From the NCBI RefSeq assembly GCF_000247695.1, contig NW_004624742.1, positions 10,383,162 through 10,447,161 of the forward strand: DNA of 64,000 nt, in the 5' to 3' direction. This DNA comes from Heterocephalus glaber (lineage: Eukaryota > Chordata > Mammalia > Rodentia > Bathyergidae). Under the pieces are notes generated by a model. The model saw nothing but the letters and a program-made list of their open reading frames with translations, did no database searches and was not told the DNA's origin. Numbering within the stretch: position 1 is the stretch's first letter; every line of letters begins with the position of its first letter. Shown piece by piece: positions 19,960 through 30,750 of this stretch. The translations under genes were made by a program, and so were the position numbers.

Positions 19960-22900
19960 GCAACATCCTATTTTGGTACATTAGAAAGAGAAGCACTAAT
20001 TTTGGACTAAATGGTCAAGTCGCCTGGAAGGTAAAGAAATGAGTGACTAAGAGATGCAATATCCATCCCCAGCAGCCCTAGCCCTGTAGACACAGCTCCT
20101 ACTATTGCAGCTGGCCTCAAGTTTGCAACTGCTTTTAGTATCTCCTCTTCTAATGGCCCTGTTAGATTCCCTTCACCATCAGCCAACATGTCCTCTGGTC
20201 CGAGTGGCTTACTTGATAAACCCAGACTCTCATCTTTGAAGGGTTGAATCCTCAAGCCTCTTGTTAGGCTGTATTTGCTGCATTTGTCCATTTACCATCA
20301 AAACTGGGCAAATGAATATCTAAAGACACCTGAGGATTCACATGGCTGGCAAACAGCTCTCCCTGCTCTCACTGGATAAGAGCAGGCCAGCATACCTTTT
20401 CTTGACAGGGTCAAATACTGCTGCTAAGATGGTAGTCCCTAGGAACATGAAGTCTGCCAGTAATCATAGTTTAGAGTCCAGTGGGATTCTGCTGTGTTCT
20501 GTGAAAGCTCACTCCCTTTGAGAGCCAAGACCTCTAACCTGGAGAACCAAGAATTGTGGAAAAAGGAAGAATAAATTTCCCAAGTGGGTTACTAAGAGAA
20601 ATGATAAGCAGAGTCACAGCTAAAAGTGCCTTGGCTCCTGAACCCATGTGCTCTTCCTGTCCGTGCACAGCTCTAGGGCATGGTCATTGATTTAGAGTAC
20701 ACTGTATCCTAGAGGAGAGTGCCTGACCCTCACTGAAAACTTACCAAGTGGCTCCCTCCACTGTGCCTTCAATAGGCCATTCTATCACTCCAGCAGACCA
20801 GATTCTTACAGCTGGTGCTATCTGAGGTAGGGCCAGTGGATCCCATATCTCATAGCCACGTGTCCATGGTGGGCTTCCTTTGCCATAAAATGGGTCACAG
20901 GGTAGGATGTGATGTGACATGGAATCCCATCCATGAATAAAATACTCTCATCCTTCAAGTGGTGGTGCAGGTGAAGGCTCTGAAGGTATGAAAAGCAATC
21001 TCATCCTGAAGTATTTTCTTAAGTTAAGTGAATTGCTGCTTCTTCTAGTCACGGAGCTAACTTGCCACCAAATGGCTGCTTTATGACCTCAAAAAAGAAT
21101 GTACTGTTGGAACTTGTTCTCTGTTGCTGACAGTCAAACATTTGGCTGCAGTAAGACCTATATTATTTTGATGAATAGAAGCCGTGCTGTGTACATATGA
21201 CACGTGTACAGCTTCCAACCTTGCCACTGTGGCCACTCCACTTATGCAGCTATTGTGCCAGCACTGGTGTGATCAGTGACAGAGACTATTTTATGTAACC
21301 TGGCCTAGTCATCATGCCATTTGCCTGGTTGTTGAATACCTCTTCTGTTAGATGATCTCTGGTGTATATTAACCTTCACAGCATCTTCACAGTTCGTGGC
21401 TACACTGCAGGAGTACTTCTCCAGACCTTCTGTCTGCTCTCCAGGGTTCCAACCAAACATACTTGACCAAGCCACTTGCCATTGCCCATATTCTCTTTCC
21501 ACACAGAATGGATGAGTAGATATATCACTTGAAGCTATGTCCATTGAGAACATTTGTACTAATTGGTGACTTCAAGGTCACCTTAAGTAAGGCTGCAGTC
21601 CAATAGTAGTCCAGGCTCAGCTTACACCCACGTACCAACCCACTCATGAACTAAGCCCAACGTTTTACACATTTCATCAATTGGCCATAGGCATGTGCTG
21701 AAAAAGAAGTAGTGCAATGGTGGTAGATAATAACCTGGGTGTCTGGGTTATCTGGTCATATTTGTGCCCCATATTCCTGTGCATACCCAGCCAAGGATGC
21801 ACCCATTCCATCTCATAATTGATTACTTCTGGGTTTACCCATCCAAGTTATGACTTCTGGAGTCTAACAGAAACCAACTCTTTATGAGCAGTTCTCAGGA
21901 GGTGCTTTTCAAAAAATATATAATCTATCCTTGGGGCTCACCCTCTGAACACAGTCATTTGGTAGGTTTTCCTTTGTATAATATTTCCCCTCTGTCATGC
22001 CCATTTCTCTGACCCTTTTTATCCCTTCTCCCACCACCTGTTATGGTAATTCATTTCTATCTCATTGTACGTGAACTACTGCTTTCTCCAAGTTTCTAAA
22101 AGCCATCCTAGCCATGTGTTTTAGCAGGATCTTAGGATCCTTGCCAAATGTTAAATCCTGTGTCCTAGGAGAGTGCTCCTGTATTGATAAATTTTCCCTT
22201 ACATAACTTCATATTCCACCTACACTGATCCAGTACTCTCAGAAACCAGTCCTCCAAGTGATGTTCAATATTCTGCCAGTGCCTGTTGACCAGATCCTCT
22301 ACTTCCTCCAGGGTATTGTATCTTTCCTCCCATAGCAGGCCCAGCACTTCCCCCGGCAGGCAATGTGATGATCTAACCCTATTTATTAGTCTGGCTGCCA
22401 AGAGAAGGAACACAGTGGGCAGATCTTGAAGTAGGGAGACACATTTGTCTTGGAAAGCAGAGGCCTCTGTACCATTTCAAGTAAGAGAGGGGTGATGCCA
22501 GCCTTGTGGGCCACTTCTACAGACCCAAAGAGTTAAGGAGAACTTGGAGACTCCAGGGTTCAAGTACAGCAACTCTGACATCAGCATCTGCTCTTTCCCC
22601 GCAGGAACTTGGCCTGCCATGGCACACCTACCTAGGCTGACCCCTCAACCTCCACTGGAACTCTTTCAATCTTATGATTAAGTTCTGGCCCTGGTATCAG
22701 CTTGTTCTGCCTTCTAACCACAGAAGGAGCTCACTTGGTATCTGATCAATAAGGCCTTCCGGTTTATATAATAACTGCTACATGGCCTCTTTTTCCAAGA
22801 CATTGTCTCTAATAATAGCTATACAATCCCATTGTTCTTATTACTATTTCCCCATATTTCTCAAATGTCCAAATTCACTCACTAGTCCATTCCCTTGCAC

Positions 22901-23045
22901 CAGATAGAACTCTGGTTTGCCCGTGCCAGTATCTATCTCAGCTCCATCTACTACCTATGAGAAACGGGTCCTCATTGCCAGTGGCTACCAGGTGACCCAG
23001 CTCCAGGATCCCACTTTAAATTGCCTTTCACAGACTGCTTCTGCT
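19960..23045 (-). mobile_element. Decayed class III (ERVL-like) endogenous retrovirus interior
   Basis: About 3 kb of minus-strand sequence resembles ERVL-type pol interior as I remember it. The most recognisable parts are an integrase-region block at about 20,770-21,000 (plus strand contains TTTGCCATAAAATGGGTCAC) and an RNase H-region block at about 21,400-21,880. Open frames survive only as short pieces (minus strand 20,007-20,291, 21,305-21,553, 22,165-22,413), broken by stops and frameshifts throughout. No gag is recognisable and no flanking LTR pair could be assigned, so it is a truncated, non-functional fossil. Confidence 0.6.
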
Positions 23046-23490
23046 GCTAACTGTTTAGGTTAGCTTCCTTGAGAAGCACTTTGAGTCAGAAACTTGCATG
23101 CAGGAAGTTTATTAGTGCGTGCTCTTGGGAACCACCTGATGTAGAAGGTAAAACAAAGCAAAGGAAACAGAACTGGAGTGAGAAAGAAGCTAGGCTATGA
23201 TGTAGTCACAACTACAGTCTCAGGTAATCTCATGGAGATCTCAAAGCTGGTTTACACTTAGTTTTCCCAAGTTGGAATGAGGTGGATAGATCTTTATGCC
23301 CCTGCAACACCAATCTTTGGATACAAGCTACCCCCAGCAAAGGGGTTGTGACACTGGGTGAAGAGGTTCACTTAAGCACAAGGCAATTAGCAGACGGGGA
23401 TGACAGCTGAGGGCTATCAGCCAGCAGCACGGCCAGCAGCTGAAGGAGTAGGATCCCAGAGTGGGATCTGGATGATACGACACTGAGCAC
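23046..23490. other. LTR-like or ERV-flanking sequence, unassigned
   Basis: Phrases such as GCATGCAGGAAGTTTATTAG and GTGCTCTTGGGAACCACC have the style of a reversed LTR with its polyadenylation region. I could not match it to a family or find a second copy. It may be the 5' LTR of the ERV fragment on its left. Confidence 0.3.
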
Positions 23491-23695
23491 TGCAGACGTC
23501 AGCTCAAGCTCTTGTTAACCGTATGACCTTGGGTAAATCAGTCATGTTTTCTGGGTCTGAGTTGCCTTATCTATAAAATAGAAATGACAAAAATGCCTAC
23601 TTCATAGGGTTGTCATGGTGATTAAATGGAATAATAATGCAGTGCAATTTAACACAGAGCCTGGTACATAAGGAACACTGTTGCTTCTTTTAGCT
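23491..23695 (+). mobile_element. MIR SINE
   Basis: A long MIR with AGCTCTTGTTAACCGTATGACC, TTGGGTAAATCAGTCA, CTTATCTATAAAATAGAAATG, CTACTTCATAGGGTTGTCATG and GAGCCTGGTACATAAGGAACA in the correct order. Confidence 0.75.
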
Positions 23696-26600
23696 ATAAG
23701 GAGCTTAGTGTTTATATGGGAAACTAAGTCTGGATTACAAAGTACAGCAGAAACAGTTGCCAAATTAGGAACTTAGAAAATCAAGGAAGGAGAAAAGAGT
23801 TTCAAAAAGGAGATGGCCAATGGACACATGGAGTTTAGAATGATGTAAAAGAAGGAGAAGTCTTCCAGGTGAGATATTAACAAGAATAAAGACCCAAGAG
23901 ACACACATGACATTTGCAGGGGTAGATCATGGAAAGCTTGGAAATCTAGGCAGACATGGAAGGATGGGAGACCCCAAAACACTACAGTTCAAATAGGCTT
24001 AGAAGTGGTTTGAGCAGTAATCCTGAAGAATGGCAACTTGATGAAAGAAGATGGAGTATGAGAAAGAGACAAGGAAGAGAGAAGGATACAGAACAGGGAG
24101 ATGGGTGAGGGAGAGAAGGTTGAAAACAAATTGGGCATTAAAAACTAATCCACAGATTGCAGGATACAGAGTAAATAGAGCTTAGAGAAATGAAGATCTT
24201 TTCATCTCAGAAGCTCTAATTCAAAGGGTCAGAGTGTCCAGTTGCGTTACTTCCCTGGAAAACAATATGAATACACTTATTAAGAAGCTAATGTTTTGCT
24301 TTATTATAAATAGTTCAGAATTAATGTCCCTTCCCAAAGTGCCTACTTTTCCAACAGGTGCATTATTACACCATCTGTCCAACAAAAAAATCTAAATGTC
24401 ACTAACTTCATTTTTTAAAAAATTCTAATTGGCTGCTTAGGACCCTTGTTTATTATGATGATATTAAATAATTTATACTCATATAGCATGTAGGGGCATA
24501 AAATGAGTTATAAATATTAACTTGTAACTCACACAATAACTCCTTAGAAAGACAGGAAGCATGACACTCCCTTTTCAACAGATCCATTCATTCAACAAAC
24601 ATTTATTGGGTTTCTACATGCTAGGCATTGTAATGATGCAGAAATTTGGCTACATGGGTTTTGATTCATGCTACTGGGAAGCTACTCTCCCTGCTAAAAC
24701 AAGAGCCTTCCAAGAGTAGGATCCAGGACTTTTCCTCCCTAAATTCCTCAGACCCAGCATTGTACCTAGAAAAGAAGAACTATTCAATAAATGTAGACTT
24801 TTTAAAAAATTAAGTGCCCAGAATCAGCTATAAGTCTATGCTACTATTATTAAAAACTTATACCCAAAAACTCATGAATTCTAAGCCACTGCTGGCCACT
24901 GGACCTTACTTCCTGGGGAAACCTCTAATCTAACTTCATGTCTGCTCTTTTAGATGATAAAACCTTCGCTCATCTTCTGAACATTTAATTATACTACTTT
25001 CATGGCCCTTTGCATTTACTGGGGACAAGGTTGAGGGTGGGGATGGGCCTCACACTAAGATCAGCTTTTTTTTAGACTCTTGGCTTCCATGAAGTTTTTA
25101 TATTGAGTGGGAAATAGAATTCTGGATCTAGAAATCACTCCAAGTTAATATCCTCTTGTTAGTCTGGGTTGGGTGTGGGAAAGTTCCATTTGGCAGTTTG
25201 AAGGTCCTGACTACTATCAAATGGCCAGCCCAAAAGAGAAATAAATTGGATGCTCGGCTTCTCTCTGACTCCAGCCTCTCTTGTGTGGGTGAGACCACAC
25301 TCTTGTGAGATTCTTCACAGGTGTCTGATAATTTAACCCCCCGGAACAAGTCCAAAACAACCCATCATCTGCCATAACCATGTCCCGGGGACCTGGGAGA
25401 AAAGTTAGTGACAAACTTGTACCTGGATCTTGCACCCTCTCCTCTCCCACGCCCCAGTGTGGACACCATTAAAAAGCTGGGTGGGTAGTGTCTGGGAAGA
25501 ATCCTTTTCTGTGAGAGCTAAGGACAGGATGGTACCTGGCCCTAATCATAAAAGGGAATTCTCCGCAGGCCTGAGGAGTGGAGTGGCACCAAAAGGCCCA
25601 AGTGCTCAGGCCTGGAGCTGTTGCCTGTGGGACACCCCCAGCAAATGGTCCATTTTGACAATTGTCAAAAATCAGACCCCACACACCCATTAGGCCAGAG
25701 TGCACCTAAAATCAGTTGAAATCATTAAAATTGTACCAGCTACAATTCCTCTTTACTTTTTCCTCCCTAACATTCATTGTTCCGTGAATGACTATATGAA
25801 CACCTGCTCTCTAAAGGACTTCAAAAGAATGATGTGTAAATAGTGCATCTGAAGAGACCGTAGAGTTGAAAGAGGAAGGCTTGTCTTCCCTCTTCGAAAA
25901 ATATGTTCAGTACCCCGTGGGTGAATTTTTCAGAAAAAGAATTTTTAATCTCAGAGTGTTTTCTTCTGCTTTTCCAGGGAGGAGGGTGGCAGTCTTTCCA
26001 CGGCTCAGCCCACAGTTGTACATGAAAGTTAATATTTCCAGGGCCCTGCATGGGATACCTTTCCTAGAATTCATGTTCTCCATGGGAAACTGAAATAGCA
26101 CATGAGAGTTACCCTAAGTAGATTTAAATAATTAAATTCAAAAATTCTCAAACCACTTGCTGTTTCAAATTTATTTCTTTAATAACAACTCAGACTCGGC
26201 AACAGACTGGATTAAGATTTCATTTATTTGAAATTTAAGGTATATCCAGCTCTGGGTGTTGTTTTTAAGTATTTAAGGGGAAATTTGTGCTTGGTGAAAA
26301 TGAAGAGACTGCAGCATTATAAATTCATTTCCTCTATTAGAGGCAGGGCCGCGCCTGCACGCTGCAGCTGTTCCGGGAGGCAATCCCAACAGGCTGGAGG
26401 GCCAGCAGCAAGCAGACGACCCTTTGTTTCCCCAATGGGGGAGATCTGGCTAGGCCCCACACCCTCCGCAGGAACTATTTCCTTAGTGGCGCCAGGCAGT
26501 TGGGCAGGATCATCTGGCAAAGTAAAGCATCCTCCGGGATTCCAGAGCGACTTCTAAGGATCCATTTTCATCCATGACCTCAAACCAAGCCTTGTTCTTG

Positions 26601-27000
26601 GCCCCAAAGATGAGAGGCCATAGTGGCCTGAGCGGGGTTCACTGACCTCTGAAATCACCCTCGCTCCGAGAGTACGTTCAGTGAAGTGGAGCTCGACTCT
26701 GAAAGCAGGTGTTACATCGCAGGTAACAGCCCTGTGGTACTTACTATTCATGCTAACAATTTTACAAACAAGTGAGTTTCTTATACATTCATCGACACCC
26801 CCAGGCATTCATATTCTTTTTAAGTACAGAAACCTTAATTAGATTTTGACCACAGACCCGGATTTGACTTACCCTGACAGGGTTTCCATTAGTGTAATCT
26901 GTGGGGGAATTCACTGTTTTAACATCTGTGTGCCTGAGGCCTATCTCACATTTACTGCAAAACTCTGAAAAGCCTCCCTTGTATGGCTGTACGTTTCCTC
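23696..27000. other. Single-copy noncoding block
   Basis: No exon recognised. A reversed MIR-like start (ATTCATTCAACAAACATTTATTGGG) lies at about 24,585-24,630. A moderately GC-rich patch at 26,340-26,520, in AT-rich surroundings, gives short overlapping frames on both strands but no motif. Confidence 0.45.
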
Positions 27001-28570
27001 GTGCTCCCAATTTCACAGAAGTCATTTCAGCACCAAACGGTAATTAGCAAAGGGATGGGCCTCAGCTGACATGAATGCAATTTATTGTTTTCCACGAGGC
27101 CCTGAACCAAGCAAACAAAGAACACAGTCTAGCTGTCTGGCATTTTATTAACTTGTGTTGTGTGGTGCACTTTACTGAAGGGAGATCTTCAAGAGAAATC
27201 CAGCAGTTTGTGTGTGGCAACACACAGACTTTGGAAGAATATTAATTTCAGTTCAATTAGGCAAGTTTTGTGGTACCTCATCCTGCAATACAGGACAGCC
27301 ACTTTTATAATTATCTTCTATATTAACTTTATCATCACCAGACTTTTGCATAAATGCAACCTTTCATCTTTAAAATGCCAACACTTCTTCAATTTTGGCA
27401 ACCGTACAGCACTGCTAATTATTTGCTCATTATGTGTGGTTAACTGATGAATCATTAATAAATGAATGAATGGCTAATATATTTTTATGGTAATTGGAGA
27501 TATAACTGATTGCAGACTTCCTTAGCTTCTCAGAACGGCACTGAATGAGCAGTGGCTGCCTAATTGTTTACAGATGATATTTATGCCCCTACCCAGCGTT
27601 TCCCACAGTTGTAGTTTATAGCTGGCAAATTCTCATCAGTCCAGGGTGGCAGCTCGCTGTGGACCAGTCTAGGCAGAGGGGAGTGGGTGGCAGCATGACC
27701 GTGTTTCTTTTATTATATTTCTGTCAACTTGTTTGTTTCAGCTCAGCTGACACGTAACCATGGATGGACCTAATGACCATTTGCTAGCCACTTGAAGACT
27801 GCTGTTGGACCGAATTTGCCTAGGCATTGGCAGGGCCATGGCTATGACACTGCTGTGTTGTCAAATACATATCAAGACTCAGAAGCTGACATCCAAACAC
27901 ACCATCCCAACTGCCACTTGTCTTGCTTGGGACACCCAAAGGAACAGTGGCTTGTGGCCACCCAGCTGGTGTCTCTGTGGTAGAAGAGCTTAAGAGGACC
28001 CTTGGCAAAGCTTGGTTGGAGGCTTGCAGTTCAGTTCGCACCACTGACAAAAGTCCAGCAAATAAAGCAACCAGAGATCCTATGACTCCTTTATATGACT
28101 CACCATTCTATGGCTGGTTAATGGATTTGGAGATGAACTGCTGAATTACAAAAATTGTATCTGTCATGCTGCAAATCAGTCAGCACCTATAGGTTAAAAA
28201 CATAGTCTGTTTGTTGACAATTCTGGAGAAAAGGAATGAATACTGGCCAAATAAGACTTGTTTAGCTTCATACAAACAGACGGAAGATCAAGTTAAAAAT
28301 GCAAAGGAGATTACCAATTCTTAATTATAATTATTTAACCAGGTGGGTAGTTTCTCCTAATGAACATTTCCATGAAAACAGAATAACTAATGACAGTCTT
28401 AAAGAAGCCTTTGTCTTTCCATGTACTAATGATCACATTTATAAATATGCAGCAAGGCCCCCGTGTACATTGCTAATGATAAGTAATTAAGCACCAGGCG
28501 TGGGAAGCCAGTGAAAAGGGTCATGTTAATGCAAGAGAGGAAATTAAAAATGCAATAAAATAAGTTGCCT
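27001..28570. other. AT-rich single-copy block, candidate conserved noncoding DNA
   Basis: Repeat-free as far as I can see. It is dense in TAAT/ATTA cores (for example 27,240-27,320, 27,440-27,500, 28,310-28,400) and lacks long frames. Such texture is typical of developmental enhancers, but this is an inference without alignment. Confidence 0.35.
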
Positions 28571-30029
28571 CAAAAAGATTAAATAAACTTCTAGCTGCTT
28601 CTCCTTCCAGAAAGAAAAGAATGGTTTCCCCATTCTGAAAGTAAAGCCATGTCAGGCCATTCAACAAACAGCTGGTTAGAAAGTGAGACGGTACAAGTGA
28701 GCCACTTGCTCTCTGCCCTCAAGCCCATTCTGTCCTGTAGGGTTACAGGCAGAGGGTGTGACAAAAAGTGAAGGTACTTTGGGATCATTGGAAGAGATGG
28801 GCTACACGGAAAAGGAAGCAGTAGGCCATCAAAGATGGACACCTGCCACTGGAGAATTCAATTGGTCTTTGGTTGCTATTACTTGTTTATAAAACCATAT
28901 TGACCAACCTCAGCTTACAAATGAAAAAGAGGCCAAGCGCCTTTTCCAATAGGATAGAATGCTATCCTATTCCAATAGTACTGAGAAAGAAGGCTGACTC
29001 CACCTGTTGGGATTCCCCACCACACCACACGCTCTGTATGGGGAGACTGTGACTCCATTATTAGACATCACATCCTCGCACCTAGCACTGGACAGGTGCA
29101 GAAAGTACTTAATTAATGTTGGTTGAATAAGTGAGTGAATAAACATCCAAAATAGATCATCTTTAAGTCTGGAAGCGGTTTGTCCAAGAGCCCTTTACAT
29201 CATTTGGTCCAAGCAGCCCTGCCACCTCAGCCACCTCAGCTCCCTCGAAAGCACCAGAACTTCGTCTCGTGCAGTTTCTGAGAAAGACGTGGAGTCTCTC
29301 TTCAATGTACCATCACCAAATGGACCAGAAATTGGAGGCTTTAGGGGGAAAAAATGGTCTTTGCAAAAACTCATCCAGTCGGTCGTAAGGCTGCTGTTTA
29401 GGAATTGAACCCCTTTAAGCATTAAAGTCACAAAAAGTGAATGAGTGGTCTTCTTGGGAAAAGAAAGGGGATTTATAGTTGGATCTCCAAAGCTCTTAAA
29501 TAAGGGCAGTTTTTATTCTTTTTTAAAGTGTTTTCATGAAGCTCTCAAGCCACTGAGGACTTTTTCTTTCAAACATTTCGAACTCATTGATGGCAAGTCT
29601 CTCGAGACCCCCTGACTCTTCTGTGTGCCTAATCCCTCCGTAAGGGGAAGCTAATTTTCTGTGGCTGCAGCCTAGGGTTAACAAGGAGGCAACCTTGATC
29701 TGAAGCAAATAGCTACAAACGAAAACTCTAAACTTTATTTGGAGATTCGGGGTAGTTTTTCTTTTTAATTTATTTATTTTTCTTAAAGAAGTTCGAAGAA
29801 ACAAGTCATACGGGAGAAAATCCAGGGCTTGGCTGTCTGTTCCCTTTTAAAGACTCTTTGTGAATTCAAATGAATCATTTCCTTTTACATAAAATCTTCA
29901 ACAGGGCCACACTTCTCTTGTTATCAAAGTGCTGTCACCGGCAAGCCTGCCCCACTCATGAAAGCAATTCAGTACCTAACTTTCGAGCAAGGGCCTCGAG
30001 TTGCTTTACAAATACGCGCTGCCAAGGGG
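28571..30029. other. Noncoding block
   Basis: A short direct duplication of CTATCCTATTCCAATAG-like sequence occurs at 28,947-28,980. An L2/MIR-like 3' piece (CACCTAGCACTGGACAGGTG, TTGGTTGAATAAGTGAGTGAA) lies at about 29,078-29,145 on the plus strand. No exon supported. Confidence 0.4.
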
Positions 30030-30750
30030 CTCTGGGAGGTGGCCTTGGCTCCGGGCTCCCTCGCCCCGCCGCCTCCTCCCCGACAGCCGAGCGAGGCAGG
30101 GCCACTCTGCAAGCTGATCCTGACCCCCAGCGGCCGGCGCTGTCACCCCGCCACCCTGCCCCTCCTGGCCGCTGCCCAGGCCAGCGCTGCCTCGAGGTTC
30201 CCCAGATCCCAGGGACCCAAGCACCATTTGCTTTAATTGACAATTAAAACCAACTTCAGTTCTCACCAGAATCAACCGAGTGAAATTTCGCAACTGCAAG
30301 TTTCACAATTCAATTCCCTTGAAGCAAAACCAACAGTTTCCCTGAGGTTTCACTCCACACCTCGCCATTTGTTAACTTCCCCCTCAAGTTTCTCTTCCCA
30401 CACACACACAAACGCACGCCCGCACGCACGCACTCTTAAAATTTTCGAGTCAGTCTTGCAAACTGTTTCATTGTGTTTCTGGGGGTCCCGCAGCCTCCCC
30501 GCCCCGGTGCTGAGTCAGCGCCTCCCGAGGCCCCGCCTGAGACTTGGCGACTCAGCGCCGTGATCAACAGAGCAGCAGGGCCTCCGGGGACCCGGCCCCC
30601 CAAGGTGGCTCTTAATGGCTTCTGCCCACCGGCCCGGCCCGCCTGTTCGCGCTGTTTGCATGTTGTCAGCCACCAAAGTCAACAACCTTGAAAGAAAGCC
30701 TCGGTGGCCGCCTGTGGAATGGAGTCAGCAAACCCGGCTGACTCTGGCGG
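30030..30750. promoter_or_regulatory. GC-rich, CpG-enriched candidate regulatory block
   Basis: Two GC-rich stretches (about 30,030-30,215 and 30,480-30,680) with many CpGs flank an AT-richer middle. The block holds a T-MARE-like TGCTGAGTCAGC at 30,508-30,519, a GACTCAGC at 30,549-30,556, a GGAGTCAGCA at 30,721-30,730 and an inverted GCTGACTC at 30,737-30,744. It also has a 17-bp palindrome with a TAATTG core at 30,232-30,248. The ACACACAAACGCACGCCCGC tract near 30,400 is a decayed CA repeat. No exon or TATA box is evident, so enhancer or distal element is as likely as promoter. Confidence 0.4.

Noticed and set aside
16190..23045. One long ERVL provirus from the LTR-like repeat at 16.2 kb to the interior at 20-23 kb
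   Set aside because: An L2 3' end, older than such ERVs, lies between them at 19.5-19.9 kb, so continuity is unlikely.
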